DNA of 64,000 nucleotides from Devosia ureilytica. Its GTDB lineage: Bacteria; Pseudomonadota; Alphaproteobacteria; Rhizobiales; Devosiaceae. Below the pieces are notes generated by a model. The model saw only the letters and a program-made list of their open reading frames with translations. It ran no database searches and was not told the DNA's origin. Of this stretch, positions 46,189 to 55,619 are shown piece after piece; position 1 is the first letter of the stretch, and each line of letters starts with the position of its first letter. Made by a program: the position numbers and the translations under genes. The DNA is taken from positions 1 through 64,000 of the forward strand of contig NZ_JAMZCU010000001.1 in the NCBI RefSeq assembly GCF_024273195.1, given 5' to 3'.

Positions 46189-47064
46189 GTGGGTGCTCAC
46201 TTGCGGTTGTTGCATGTGCTTGTTGTCGCGGGCCTGGTTGCCGCCGCCCTTGGTGGTTGCGCCAAGCCAATCCGCCACACCGATGTGAGCGCGGGCGCGA
46301 CGCTGGCAGATCAGATGGTCACCGGCAACGTCATGCAAACGGCCGCCGCACGGCATTCCCAGCCAATGCCCACCCACATCTTTTCGGCAAGTCAACTGGC
46401 CGGGCGTACTCTGGAAGTGGCCTCGACGGCCGACATTGCCCTGCGCCCCGGCGAAGTCATCCTGACGTTTGATGATGGCCCGCGCGCCGGCAAGACGCCG
46501 GTTATTCTCGATGCGCTCGACCGCCACGGGGTCAAGGCAACGTTCCTGATGCTCGGCTCGGCCGCCAAGGCCAATCCCGTGCTGGCGCGGCAGGTGGCGC
46601 TGCGTGGCCATACGGTCGGCAGCCATACTTATGACCACACCGACCTGGGCAAATTATCCCGTCAGGCTGCGCTCAATGAGATCGCGCGCGGTGAGGCGGC
46701 GGTGGCCGAGGCTCTGGGTGGCCACGACCTCTCGCCATTCTTCCGCTTTCCCTATCTGTCGCAAACAGGCTATCTGCGCACCACGCTGCTGCAAGGCGAC
46801 ATGGTGGTGCTGGACGTCGATATCGACAGCAAGGACTATTATTCGGACAGTGTCGCGGTGGTGACGGAAAGGACGCTGGAGCGCCTGGACGCGCGGGGCA
46901 GCGGCATCGTCCTCTTCCATGATATTCACCAGCGTACCGTGGACATGCTGCCGGGGTTTCTCGATGAACTCGAGGCGCGTGGCTATTCGGTGGTGCGTCT
47001 CGTGCCCAAGGCGCAGGGCATCTTCGGGCGCAGCGTCATTACCGCCGAGGTGGATGGCTTCTAG
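46189..47064 (+). CDS. Polysaccharide deacetylase lipoprotein
   Basis: A 291-residue protein with a lipoprotein signal peptide (lipobox AALGGC, Cys24) and a NodB-like carbohydrate esterase 4 domain. The catalytic motifs are complete: LTFDDGP, SHTYDHTDL (HxxxH metal ligands) and FFRFPYLS, then VLFHDIHQ. It should remove N-acetyl groups from a polysaccharide such as peptidoglycan or EPS in the periplasm. The GTG at 46189 lacks a clear ribosome site; a TTG at 46201 is an alternative. Repeat copy 3 begins exactly at the stop codon. Confidence 0.88.
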   Translation: MGAHLRLLHVLVVAGLVAAALGGCAKPIRHTDVSAGATLADQMVTGNVMQTAAARHSQPMPTHIFSASQLAGRTLEVASTADIALRPGEVILTFDDGPRAGKTPVILDALDRHGVKATFLMLGSAAKANPVLARQVALRGHTVGSHTYDHTDLGKLSRQAALNEIARGEAAVAEALGGHDLSPFFRFPYLSQTGYLRTTLLQGDMVVLDVDIDSKDYYSDSVAVVTERTLERLDARGSGIVLFHDIHQRTVDMLPGFLDELEARGYSVVRLVPKAQGIFGRSVITAEVDGF

Positions 47065-47163
47065 AGCATTTCATCGTCTCGTTGAAACGCTAGGCTGCTA
47101 TAATTCCTTGTTTTTTGCGCTTCTGAACCGCAAAGCCGTGGCCACTTTTGCTTGAAGCGCTCC
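47062..47163 (-). repeat. Intergenic repeat element, copy 3
   Basis: About 100 bp beginning with TAGAGCATTTCATCG, whose TAG is the stop codon of the deacetylase gene, and ending TTGAAGCGCTCC six bases from the alditol oxidase stop. It shares CGTTGAAACG, TTGTTTT, GCCACTTTTGC and AAGCGCTC with copy 1. The hairpin arm is weaker here because GCTAGGCTGC has diverged. It fills the whole gap between the convergent genes. Confidence 0.7.
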
Positions 47164-47168
47164 AGCGA

Positions 47169-48419
47169 TCAATCAAAGAGCAGGGCGGTGACGAAGTCGT
47201 TGCGGAACTTGCCATTGGGGTCGACGCGGTTTGCCAAAGCCCGGAAATCAGCGAGGCGCGGATAGCGGGACCGCACATCAGCGGCGGGGAGCGTAAACAC
47301 CTTCGCCCAGTGTGCGCGCGGAGCAAATGGCGCCAAGGCGGCTTCTACGGCCTTAACGGCAGCAATCGTGGTTTCCCACTCCGGCTTCCAGGTGAAGTGG
47401 AAACCAATGGTATCCTGTTGATAGGCGGAGCTGAGCCAGAGTTGATCGGCAGCGACCGAGCGGATTTCGGAGATAAACAGAGCCGGCGAAAACTGATCTT
47501 GTGCGGCATGCAGCGCAGCAATGGCTGCGGGGGCGTCAGCGCGGGCGACGAAAAGTTCCGACTGTAGTTCGGCACCTGCCGAAGCGGTGTTGCCAATGGC
47601 AAAATGGAATAGCCGTTCGTGCCACGGCCCGACGAGGCCCATCTGGCCGGTGCAGACCGAGCCATCCATGCCCGGAATGGGGTGAGAGGGGCCCGTGGCA
47701 GCGCGGGCGCCCAGGATCTCATCGGCAGGAGTGCCCGCCCCATCAAGCGATTTGACCCAGACCATATCAGCATGCGTGCCCTGCCAACGGGTGAACACGC
47801 TGACGCTATAGGCCCGGCCCATCAGCTCGTGAAAATTGTCCACAAGGGTAAGGACGGGCAGGTCGAGGTAAACATTCTGCCGGACGTCGAACGCAGGGAC
47901 CAGGTCCAGCGTCAATTCGGAAAGGATGCCCAGGGCGCCCAGATTGACGACGGCGCCGTCAAAGTCCGGTTCGCCGCGCCGCATGGCGGTGATTTCGCCT
48001 GTCGGTCCGACAATTTTGATCGCAGCGACCGCTGCGGCCAGGTTCTGGTTGGCATCGCCCGAGCCATGGGTCGCCGTCACCACCGCGCCGGCAATGGTGA
48101 TATTGGGCAGCGAGGCCACATTGCGCAGGGCGTAGCCGGCCTGGTGCAACTTGGGTGCGACATCGGCATAGGTGGCGCCACCGTCCACTGTGACGGTGTT
48201 GGCGACCGCATCGATGCGGATGGTGCGCTCGAGCTGGGAGAGCGAAATGATGGTGCCGCCAGTATCGGCAATGCGATTGAACGAATGCCCGGACCCAAGG
48301 GTCCGCACCTTGTCGGCCTGGCTGACGATGTCCTGCAGCTCTTCAATGCTTTTGGGCCGCGCCAGGGAGGAAGCTCCAAAGGCGATGTTCCCGGCCCAAT
48401 TGCGCAATGCGTCGCTCAT
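47169..48419 (-). CDS. FAD-dependent alditol (xylitol) oxidase
   Basis: A 416-residue VAO-family flavoprotein closely resembling Streptomyces AldO in layout: the N-terminal NWAGNI, LGSGHSFN with His45 as probable covalent FAD attachment site, PNITIAGAVVTATHGSG, and the C-terminal RAHWAKVF (HWxK motif of lactone and alditol oxidases). It should oxidise xylitol, sorbitol or related polyols with oxygen, releasing hydrogen peroxide. Its ATG overlaps the stop of the upstream small gene (ATGA). A xylose transporter in the same window suits a role in pentose/pentitol metabolism. Confidence 0.9.
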   Translation of the reverse strand: MSDALRNWAGNIAFGASSLARPKSIEELQDIVSQADKVRTLGSGHSFNRIADTGGTIISLSQLERTIRIDAVANTVTVDGGATYADVAPKLHQAGYALRNVASLPNITIAGAVVTATHGSGDANQNLAAAVAAIKIVGPTGEITAMRRGEPDFDGAVVNLGALGILSELTLDLVPAFDVRQNVYLDLPVLTLVDNFHELMGRAYSVSVFTRWQGTHADMVWVKSLDGAGTPADEILGARAATGPSHPIPGMDGSVCTGQMGLVGPWHERLFHFAIGNTASAGAELQSELFVARADAPAAIAALHAAQDQFSPALFISEIRSVAADQLWLSSAYQQDTIGFHFTWKPEWETTIAAVKAVEAALAPFAPRAHWAKVFTLPAADVRSRYPRLADFRALANRVDPNGKFRNDFVTALLFD

Positions 48420-48808
48420 TCTTCTTCGTCGTCCTCGACGTCCGTGAGATAGACTGAAAATTCGATATCCACGCCATGGACAGCAATGGCCGCGGCGGCA
48501 TGAGCGGGCAGGCGGGCGGACATGGCTTCGCCTTCCACGGGGTAGTCGAAAGCGATGTCGAGTACGGCCTTGCCGATGCGACGGTCGTCGAGCATGGCAG
48601 CAATGGTCGGGCCGGAACGTTCGGCCAGGTCGAGAATGGCGCGCACGGGGTTGTCTACAGCCACGTCGATCTGGGCGTAGAAGCTGTTGTCAGCGTCTTC
48701 CGGCTCATAGCGCACGCTCAATTGCTTGAGAGCGGTGTCGAGCTCCTGCTGCGCCAGGGTGACGCCGGACAGGCGAAGGGCCATGGCAAAGGGTTCGAAC
48801 GTGCTCAC
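48416..48808 (-). CDS. Hypothetical protein between rlmB and the alditol oxidase gene
   Basis: A 130-residue acidic protein with four-base overlaps at both ends: GTGA with rlmB at its start (GTG 48808) and ATGA with the oxidase gene at its end. The sequence alternates strands and helices (ALRLSGVTLAQQELDTAL, DNPVRAILDLAERSGPTIAA) and ends in DVEDDEEE. An internal ATG at 48784 is a possible start. I do not recognise the family. The double overlap argues that it is a real, coupled gene. Confidence 0.75.
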   Translation of the reverse strand: MSTFEPFAMALRLSGVTLAQQELDTALKQLSVRYEPEDADNSFYAQIDVAVDNPVRAILDLAERSGPTIAAMLDDRRIGKAVLDIAFDYPVEGEAMSARLPAHAAAAIAVHGVDIEFSVYLTDVEDDEEE

Positions 48809-49560
48809 GCGACCCGTCCTGCCGTGGCCGCAAACAGCGCTATGGCGGCGGCATTGGAGACGTTGAGCGACTTGATCGGGCCGGGCATGTCGAGTCGCAC
48901 CATCTCGTCGCACAATTCGCGGGTGCGCTGCCGCAGGCCCTTGCCCTCGGCGCCGAGCACCACGGCCATGGGTCGGGAATCCGTGCGGGGGCGCAGGGGC
49001 GCTTCAGCCTCTGAATCAAAGCCCAGCACTAACATGCCGCGCTGCTTGAGGTTTTCGAGCGTATTGCCGAGATTGCGCACCTCGATCATGGGCACCAGAT
49101 CCAGCGCGCCGGAGGCAGCCTTGGCCATGACGCCAGTTTCGCGCGGCGAGTGGCGGGCGGTGGTGATCACGGCATCGGCGCCGAAGGCACAGGCGGTGCG
49201 CAGGATTGCGCCGACATTGTGCGGATCGGTCAATTGATCCAGGACCACGACCAGATTGAGCTGGGCGATGTCATCGAGGCCAAACTTGCTGACCGGATCG
49301 ACTTCCAGCGCCACGCCCTGGTGCACGGCATCGCCGCCCAGCAGGCGGTCGAGCTCCTTGGGGGTGGACTCGGTCACCTTGACCTTGCCGATCTCGCCGG
49401 TTTCCCTGAGGCGATTGAGCGCATTGGGCGTCGCCAGCAGCGCCTTTTTCAGGCGGCCGGGATTGTCCAGCGCAGCGCGCACCGTATGCAGGCCATAGAG
49501 ATAGACCGGTCCGGTATCGGGATCGTATTTTGGTTTGGGCGGAAACTTATTGAAGCTCAT
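48805..49560 (-). CDS. rlmB: 23S rRNA (guanosine 2'-O)-methyltransferase
   Basis: A 251-residue SpoU-family enzyme. It has an N-terminal substrate-binding part (GLHTVRAALDNP) and a C-terminal SPOUT knot with the motifs LDQLTDPHNVGAILRTA, GAEGKGLRQRTRELCD and KSLNVSNAAAIALF. It should methylate a guanosine of 23S rRNA domain V using S-adenosylmethionine. The methionine of MSFNKFPPK at 49560 was chosen over 49596. It heads a three-gene overlapping unit with the small unknown protein and alditol oxidase, and is divergent from the MocR regulator. Confidence 0.92.
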   Translation of the reverse strand: MSFNKFPPKPKYDPDTGPVYLYGLHTVRAALDNPGRLKKALLATPNALNRLRETGEIGKVKVTESTPKELDRLLGGDAVHQGVALEVDPVSKFGLDDIAQLNLVVVLDQLTDPHNVGAILRTACAFGADAVITTARHSPRETGVMAKAASGALDLVPMIEVRNLGNTLENLKQRGMLVLGFDSEAEAPLRPRTDSRPMAVVLGAEGKGLRQRTRELCDEMVRLDMPGPIKSLNVSNAAAIALFAATAGRVA

Positions 49561-49775
49561 AGCGCGAGCGGTATCGGGTTTGTGTGGTTTTCGCAAGGAT
49601 GGGCCTTTGTCCTGTCACTTGGAGAAGGGGTGCTGCTGACGCTGGTACCCTTCCAAGCTCGAGCGAGCCAAGGCTTGGATAAGCTGACGGACGACCCCGA
49701 GAGGGATTGCTTAATTGTTGTCCATATGTAGGTTGTGCCTATATTGTTTGCATTATTCGCGGCTCGTTCCGTTCT

Positions 49776-51236
49776 ATGGCCCTTCTTCCCCTATCACTCG
49801 ACGCCTCGGCTGGTCCTCTTCAGGTCCAGCTTCGACATGCCCTGGTCGCGGCAATAGATGATCGGCGGCTCAATGCCGGTCAGAAGTTGCCACCTTCTCG
49901 CGTGCTGGCCCAGCAATTGGGCATTGCACGCAATACGGTTACGGCGGTCTATGACGACCTGGCGGTGAAGGGGTATCTGGTCGCCAGAGAGCGGACCGGG
50001 TTCTTTGTGGGTGAACGCCGGGCGGCCAGCGCCCTTGAGCCCAAGCCGCAGGCCAGTGCCATCAACTGGGACCGAAAGTTTGTCATTTCGCCTTCGACGC
50101 TGCGTCATATACGCAAGCCGGCCAATTGGCAGAGCTACCGCTATCCGTTCATCTATGGTCAGGTCGACCCAACGCTGTTTCCGATTGGCGTGTGGCGGGC
50201 CTGTTCGCGCGATGCCCTCGGACGCGCCGCCATCGATTACTGGGCGGCTGACCGTGCTGTCGAAGACGATCCCATGTTTGTCGAGCAGATTTGCCGGCAA
50301 CTCTTGCCCGCGCGGGGAATTTTCGCGCGGCCCGAAGAAGTGATGATCACCCTGGGTGCCCAGCATGGCATCTATCTTATCGCCCAGCTCCTGCTGCGTC
50401 CCGGCCTGGAAGTGGGCGTTGAAGACCCGGGCTATCCTGACGCCAAGAACATTTTTCTCAATGCCGGCGCGGCACTGCGTACCCTTCCGGTTGACACTGA
50501 GGGGGCTATTGTTTCCAAGGCGCCGCGCGGCTTGACGCTCGCCATGGTCACGCCGACCTGCCAGTGCCCGACCACGGTCACCATGTCGGCGGCGCGCCGG
50601 CAGGAATTACTCGATTTTGCACGCCGGAACGACACGATAATCGTCGAAGATGACTATGAGGGCGAGACCATCAACGGTCCCAATGTTCCGGCCCTCAAGT
50701 CCATGGATACTGATGGGCGGGTTCTCTATCTTGGCACTCTATCCAAGGTTCTGGCACCCGGTGTACGCCTGGGGTATCTCGTGGCGCCAGCGCCGGTGAT
50801 TGCCGAGGCCAAGGCGTTGCGCCGCCTGATGCATCGCAGCGCGCCGCTCAACAACCAGCGAACAGCAGCGATTTTCCTCGCGGATGGGCATTACCGTGGC
50901 CTCGCCAAGACGCTGCGGGCCACGCTGGCCGAACGGCGCTCGGAACTGGAACGCTGCATCGACGACTACCTCCCCGGGTTTGAACGGCCTGATTCCACGC
51001 AAGGCGCCTGTGTCTGGCTCAAGTGCCCCAAGGATGTGGACGGTCGTGACATGGTGCGCCTGTGTGAAGATGAAGGCGTAATGATTGAAAGCGGCGACCC
51101 TTTTGTCAGCGCGCAGAATGCGGGGCGCTATGTGCGATTGGGCATTTCCTCAATCGATGTCAGGTTGATCGAACCGGGGATAAAGGCTGTGGCACAGGCG
51201 GTGGCCAATTTGCGAGGCGATGCTGGCCCCATCTGA
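49776..51236 (+). CDS. MocR-family PLP-dependent transcriptional regulator
   Basis: A 486-residue fusion of a GntR-type winged helix (residues 1-78, LPPSRVLAQQLGIARNTVTA) and a class I aminotransferase-like domain. The PLP lysine is Lys324 in GTLSKVLAPG; IIVEDDYEGE holds the PLP-contacting aspartate and tyrosine. Members such as GabR, TauR and PdxR sense PLP plus an amine or amino acid. It is the first gene of a co-directional catabolic block and should control it. The ATG at 49776 (MALLPLSLD) fits family N-termini. Confidence 0.93.
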   Translation: MALLPLSLDASAGPLQVQLRHALVAAIDDRRLNAGQKLPPSRVLAQQLGIARNTVTAVYDDLAVKGYLVARERTGFFVGERRAASALEPKPQASAINWDRKFVISPSTLRHIRKPANWQSYRYPFIYGQVDPTLFPIGVWRACSRDALGRAAIDYWAADRAVEDDPMFVEQICRQLLPARGIFARPEEVMITLGAQHGIYLIAQLLLRPGLEVGVEDPGYPDAKNIFLNAGAALRTLPVDTEGAIVSKAPRGLTLAMVTPTCQCPTTVTMSAARRQELLDFARRNDTIIVEDDYEGETINGPNVPALKSMDTDGRVLYLGTLSKVLAPGVRLGYLVAPAPVIAEAKALRRLMHRSAPLNNQRTAAIFLADGHYRGLAKTLRATLAERRSELERCIDDYLPGFERPDSTQGACVWLKCPKDVDGRDMVRLCEDEGVMIESGDPFVSAQNAGRYVRLGISSIDVRLIEPGIKAVAQAVANLRGDAGPI

Positions 51237-51311
51237 ATCGGGACGCTGGTCCTATGGCGGCGGGCCGGCCTGAGCAAAGCTGCGAACAACCAAAGCCAAA
51301 AAGGTTGTTCC

Positions 51312-52961
51312 ATGCCCGCGCCGATTACAGTTTTTGTCGCCAAAGCCATTCGCACCATGAACGTCAATGTGCCGCTCGCCACCCATGTGGCGGTGCGCGA
51401 GGGGCGCATCCTCGGCGTCGGGACACTGGAGGACGTCGCCGGCTGGGGTGACTACGCGCTCGACGAAACCTTCAAAAATAAAGTCCTGATGCCGGGCTTT
51501 GTCGAGGCCCATTCCCACGCCATGGAAGGCGCAGCCTGGGACAATGACTATCTGGGCTTTTTCGAGCGCACCAATCCCGATGGCAAGACCGTGGGTGGTT
51601 ACAAGACGGTCGCGGCGGTGATCGAGGCCCTCAAGGCCATCGAGGCCGAAATGACCGACCCCGGCGAACCACTGGTGTGTTGGGGCTATGACCCCATCTA
51701 TTACAACAACCAGCGCATGGTTGCCGCCGATCTCGATGCGGTCTCCGCAACCCGTCCAATCATGATCCAGCATGCCTCGGGCCACCTGATCAACGTCAAT
51801 TCACCCCTGATGGCGCTGGCCGGCATCACCCGCGAAACCAATGTCGAAGGCGTGATGAAAGGCCTCGATGGCGAGCCAACGGGCGAGCTGCAGGAAATGG
51901 CTGCAATGTTCATGGCGCGCAAGGCGATCAATCAGGACATGATGGCGCCGCAGGGTCCGCATGCACTCGAGCGCTTTGTCGGTTCCGCGAACAATGCCGG
52001 CGTCACCACAGCGGTGGACCTGGGTAATCCGCTGACCGATCAGATGATCACCCAGCTCGACGCGGCAACGGCACGTGACGAATTCCATCTGCGCATTGTA
52101 TCGGCGATGTGGGCGGCGGCGCATGGCCTGGAGGAAGGGATAGCCCGCGCGGAAAAGCTGCGGACCATGGGCAATGCCAAATGGTATCCGCACCTGGTCA
52201 AGATCATGACCGATGGCTCCATCCAGGGCTTTACCGGGCGTCTGAAATGGCCGGGTTATTTTAACGGCGCGCCGAACGGCATCTGGAATGCCCCGCCCGA
52301 ACAGCTCACCCAATCCATCATCGCCTATCACAAGTCCGGCGCGCAGGTGCATATCCACGTCAACGGCGATCAGGCTTCGGAATTGGCCATTGATGCCTTC
52401 GAGGAGGCGCTGAAGCAGGCGCCGCGTCCCGACCACCGCCACACGCTGCAACATTGCCAGATGGCCAATGACGAGCAATTCCGGCGCATGAAGACACTTG
52501 GCCTCTGCGTCAACCTGTTCGCCAACCACCTTTATTACTGGGGTGATCAGCACTATGCGCTGACCATGGGGCCAGAGCGGGCCAACCGCATGGACGCTTG
52601 CGGCACGGCGCTGCGTTATGGCGTGCCCCTCGCCATCCACTCCGACGTGCCGGTGACGCCGCTGGCGCCGCTTTTCACGGCCTGGTGTGCCGTCAATCGC
52701 CTCACGGCCACGGGTCGCGTACTGGGCGAAGCCGAGAAAATCAGCGTCGAGCAGGCGCTTTACGCCATCACCATGGGCGCGGCCTATCAGCTCAATGTCG
52801 ACCATCTCGTGGGCAGCATCGAGATCGGCAAATTCGCCGACTTCGCGGTGCTCGAAGCCGATCCGCTCGAAGTTGCTCCGGTCGAGCTCAAGGACGTGCC
52901 GGTGTGGGGCACGGTGATCGCGGGTGTGCCACGCCAGAGCGCCAAGTCGCTGCATTCCTGA
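51312..52961 (+). CDS. YtcJ-like metal-dependent amidohydrolase
   Basis: A 549-residue member of the amidohydrolase 3 family. It has the metal motif VEAHSH (HxH), the central VHIHVNGD and HTLQHCQ histidines and the late aspartate in HSDVPVTPLAP. The fold is a TIM barrel with a small N- plus C-terminal beta domain (SIEIGKFADFAVLE). It should hydrolyse an amide or related C-N bond in the cytosol. The natural substrate of this subgroup is unknown. It lies 75 nt after the MocR gene and 63 nt before a CobW GTPase that might load its metal. Confidence 0.9.
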   Translation: MPAPITVFVAKAIRTMNVNVPLATHVAVREGRILGVGTLEDVAGWGDYALDETFKNKVLMPGFVEAHSHAMEGAAWDNDYLGFFERTNPDGKTVGGYKTVAAVIEALKAIEAEMTDPGEPLVCWGYDPIYYNNQRMVAADLDAVSATRPIMIQHASGHLINVNSPLMALAGITRETNVEGVMKGLDGEPTGELQEMAAMFMARKAINQDMMAPQGPHALERFVGSANNAGVTTAVDLGNPLTDQMITQLDAATARDEFHLRIVSAMWAAAHGLEEGIARAEKLRTMGNAKWYPHLVKIMTDGSIQGFTGRLKWPGYFNGAPNGIWNAPPEQLTQSIIAYHKSGAQVHIHVNGDQASELAIDAFEEALKQAPRPDHRHTLQHCQMANDEQFRRMKTLGLCVNLFANHLYYWGDQHYALTMGPERANRMDACGTALRYGVPLAIHSDVPVTPLAPLFTAWCAVNRLTATGRVLGEAEKISVEQALYAITMGAAYQLNVDHLVGSIEIGKFADFAVLEADPLEVAPVELKDVPVWGTVIAGVPRQSAKSLHS

Positions 52962-53024
52962 TCCTGCCTACCCGGCGCTGCCGCAGGCATGCGCCGGGTC
53001 GTTCACTTCGCAGCGGAGCCACAA

Positions 53025-53993
53025 ATGACAGTTGCTGAAACGGTGCCGGTCATGGTCATCGGCGGATTTCTCGGGGCGGGCAAGACGACCTTGCTCAACC
53101 GCATCCTCAAGACCGGCGGGCGGCGATATGCCGTTCTCGTCAATGACTTTGGCTCGGTCAATGTCGATGCGGCATTGATCGAGAGCGAGGACGGGCTGAC
53201 CAAGAAGCTCGATAATGGCTGCATCTGCTGCTCCATGTCAGACGGTGTCGGCCCCGCGCTTGATGCCGCAATGCAGTCGAGCCCCGAAGCCGTCATCATC
53301 GAGGGGAGCGGGGTAGGGGACCCGTGGCGGATTGCCGAACTGGCCATCATCGACAAGCGGCTGAGCCTGGAACTCGTTGTCACGCTGGTCGATGCAGCCA
53401 ACTTTGTGCGTCAGCTCCGCGATGAAATGCTGTCCGACACGCTGGAGCGCCAGCTGGCACACGCCGATCTGGTCGTGGTCAACAAGGCTGACCTCGCCTC
53501 GGAAAGCCAGCTCGCCAGCGCGATCTTGGCCGTCCAGCGCATTCGTCCCGATGCTCGATTGGTGCAGACCATAGAGTCGGTACTGCCGGACGAACTGATC
53601 GGCGGCATCATGGTCACGGAGCGACCATCAATTGATGTGCATGCCCATGATCACCATGACTGCGGTCATGATCATTGTGATCATCCGGAGCACCACCACG
53701 ATCACGCCAATCCGCATCACGACCAGCAATTTGCGCGCTGGCTGACCCCGGCGCCCGCGGCGCTCGACCGAGCCCAGTTCGAGGCGGCCCTGTCCGAATT
53801 GCCCTCGGCTCTGCTGCGGCTCAAGGGCTGGGTGCGCTTCAGCGATGCCGATGAACCATTCCTGGTTCATTACACAGCCGGTCGCTATCGCATTGTCCCC
53901 GCAAATGATCGCGTCGAGGACACGGTTCTCGTCGGTATTGGCCTTCCTGATCCAAAAATTCGCCTTGCGCTTCAATCGCTTGTGGCCGCCTGA
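53025..53993 (+). CDS. CobW/G3E family GTPase, putative metallochaperone
   Basis: A 322-residue GTPase with P-loop GFLGAGKTTLLN (residues 13-24), the metal-binding CICC (66-69), NKAD (153-156) and a histidine/aspartate-rich loop at 206-233 (HDHHDCGHDHCDHPEHHH). The C-terminal CobW_C part ends in a short DPKIRLALQSL. Members insert or deliver zinc or cobalt to client enzymes. The obvious client is the adjacent amidohydrolase. The ATG at 53025 has GGAG upstream; the open frame starts 36 nt earlier. Confidence 0.9.
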   Translation: MTVAETVPVMVIGGFLGAGKTTLLNRILKTGGRRYAVLVNDFGSVNVDAALIESEDGLTKKLDNGCICCSMSDGVGPALDAAMQSSPEAVIIEGSGVGDPWRIAELAIIDKRLSLELVVTLVDAANFVRQLRDEMLSDTLERQLAHADLVVVNKADLASESQLASAILAVQRIRPDARLVQTIESVLPDELIGGIMVTERPSIDVHAHDHHDCGHDHCDHPEHHHDHANPHHDQQFARWLTPAPAALDRAQFEAALSELPSALLRLKGWVRFSDADEPFLVHYTAGRYRIVPANDRVEDTVLVGIGLPDPKIRLALQSLVAA

Positions 53994-54062
53994 GCTGCTG
54001 GCTCCTTCGAATAGCGACTTCTGGACCTGTCCATCGACACACAAAAATCCGAGCCTCAAATC

Positions 54063-55595
54063 ATGAACAAGCCTCTCCTCCCCAACGCTACAAGCCTGAC
54101 AGCCGTGGACGCCGTGCGACAGACCGTACCGCAATGGCTTGCCGCGCTGGATCGCCGAAATCTGATCAATGGCGACCTCGTCAAGGCAGATGACAGCGAA
54201 GAGGGCATTGTCGTTCTCAACCCGGCCACGTTGAACGAATTGGGCGTGGCCGCGGCCAGCAACCGCAACGATGTCGATGAGGCTGTAGCCTCGGCCAAGG
54301 GTGCGCAACCCGCTTGGGCCGCCATGCCGGCGCGCCAGCGTGGCAAGCTGGTCGCCGAGGCCGGGCGCAAACTGGCGGCGCAGGCGGAAACGCTTTCGGT
54401 GCTTCTGGCGATGGAAACCGGCAAGGCCCTGCGCACGGAATGCCGCGGCGAACTGGCCGTGGCCGCCGACCTGCTCGAATTTTATGGTGGTCTTGCCAGT
54501 GAATTGAAGGGCGAAACCATCCCCTTCCACCCCAAAGTCTTCGCCACCACAGTGCGCGAACCGCTTGGCGTCGTGGCCGCCATCCTGCCCTGGAATGTGC
54601 CGCTGGTCCTGATGATGCTCAAGATCGGCCCGGCGCTGGTGGCGGGCAATACTGTCGTGGTCAAGGCTGCCGAAGAGGCGCCGTTCGCAACCATCGCCGC
54701 AGGTGTCATTCTCGACAGCGTTTTGCCCGACGGTGTCGTCAACGTCATCTGCGGGGATGGACCCAATTGCGGCGCACCGCTCACCTCACATGCCGATGTT
54801 GCCAAGATCACCTTCACCGGTTCGGAGGAAGTGGGCGAGATCATCTACAAGACTGCCGCCAGCCGCATCATTCCCGTCAGCCTGGAACTGGGCGGCAAGA
54901 GCCCGATGATCATTTGTGCGGATGCCGATCTGGACAAGGTGATTGGCGGCGCCATCAGCGGCATGCGGTTTACCCGCCAAGGCCAAAGCTGCACGGCGTC
55001 GAGCCGCATCTATGTGCATGCCGACCTCTATGAGGCCTTCCTCTCTGGCCTCAAGGCGCAGCTCGAAACACTTCGGATCGGTGATCCGCTCGACGAAACG
55101 ACGGACATCGGCACCATCATTTCGCGGGCCCAGGCCGAGCGCATCCGCCACTTCGTGGCCCTTGCCGAAGCAACCCCGGGTGCGGTGGTGCATCGCTGCG
55201 GCACGTTGCCCGGAGATGCGTCTCTCAACGCCGATCTCTTCATGCAGCCCACGCTGATTACCGGCCTGCCGGAAGATCATGAGTGCGTGACCGAGGAAAT
55301 CTTCGGGCCGGTTACCATCATTCAGCCCTGGACCAACCTCGACGATGTGATCGCTGCGGCCAATGGCACGCGCTACGGCCTGGCTGCGACGGTGTGGACC
55401 CGCGACATTGCCACGGCCTTCAAGGTCACCAGCAAGCTCGATGCCGGTTACGTCCAGGTCAATCAGAACCTGACCATTCAACCCAATCTCTCCTATGGCG
55501 GCTTTGGTCGCTCTGGATTGGGCAAGGAGGCTTCGCTTGAAGCCATGCTCGAACACTTCACCCGCAAGAAGACAATCGCCTTTGCGATGGACTGA
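54063..55595 (+). CDS. NAD(P)-dependent aldehyde dehydrogenase
   Basis: A 510-residue ALDH-superfamily enzyme with Asn178 in LPWNVP, the general base Glu275 in ELGGKSP, the nucleophile Cys310 in GQSCTA and EIFGPV near the C-terminus. It should oxidise an aldehyde to the acid, probably the aldehyde released by the amine oxidase encoded at 62454. The substrate cannot be read from the sequence; betaine-aldehyde and gamma-aminobutyraldehyde dehydrogenases are the closest general type. It lies in the co-directional block between the CobW and TauE genes. Confidence 0.93.
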   Translation: MNKPLLPNATSLTAVDAVRQTVPQWLAALDRRNLINGDLVKADDSEEGIVVLNPATLNELGVAAASNRNDVDEAVASAKGAQPAWAAMPARQRGKLVAEAGRKLAAQAETLSVLLAMETGKALRTECRGELAVAADLLEFYGGLASELKGETIPFHPKVFATTVREPLGVVAAILPWNVPLVLMMLKIGPALVAGNTVVVKAAEEAPFATIAAGVILDSVLPDGVVNVICGDGPNCGAPLTSHADVAKITFTGSEEVGEIIYKTAASRIIPVSLELGGKSPMIICADADLDKVIGGAISGMRFTRQGQSCTASSRIYVHADLYEAFLSGLKAQLETLRIGDPLDETTDIGTIISRAQAERIRHFVALAEATPGAVVHRCGTLPGDASLNADLFMQPTLITGLPEDHECVTEEIFGPVTIIQPWTNLDDVIAAANGTRYGLAATVWTRDIATAFKVTSKLDAGYVQVNQNLTIQPNLSYGGFGRSGLGKEASLEAMLEHFTRKKTIAFAMD

Positions 55596-55619
55596 GGTGA
55601 CCCATGAAAGCCCCGACCT

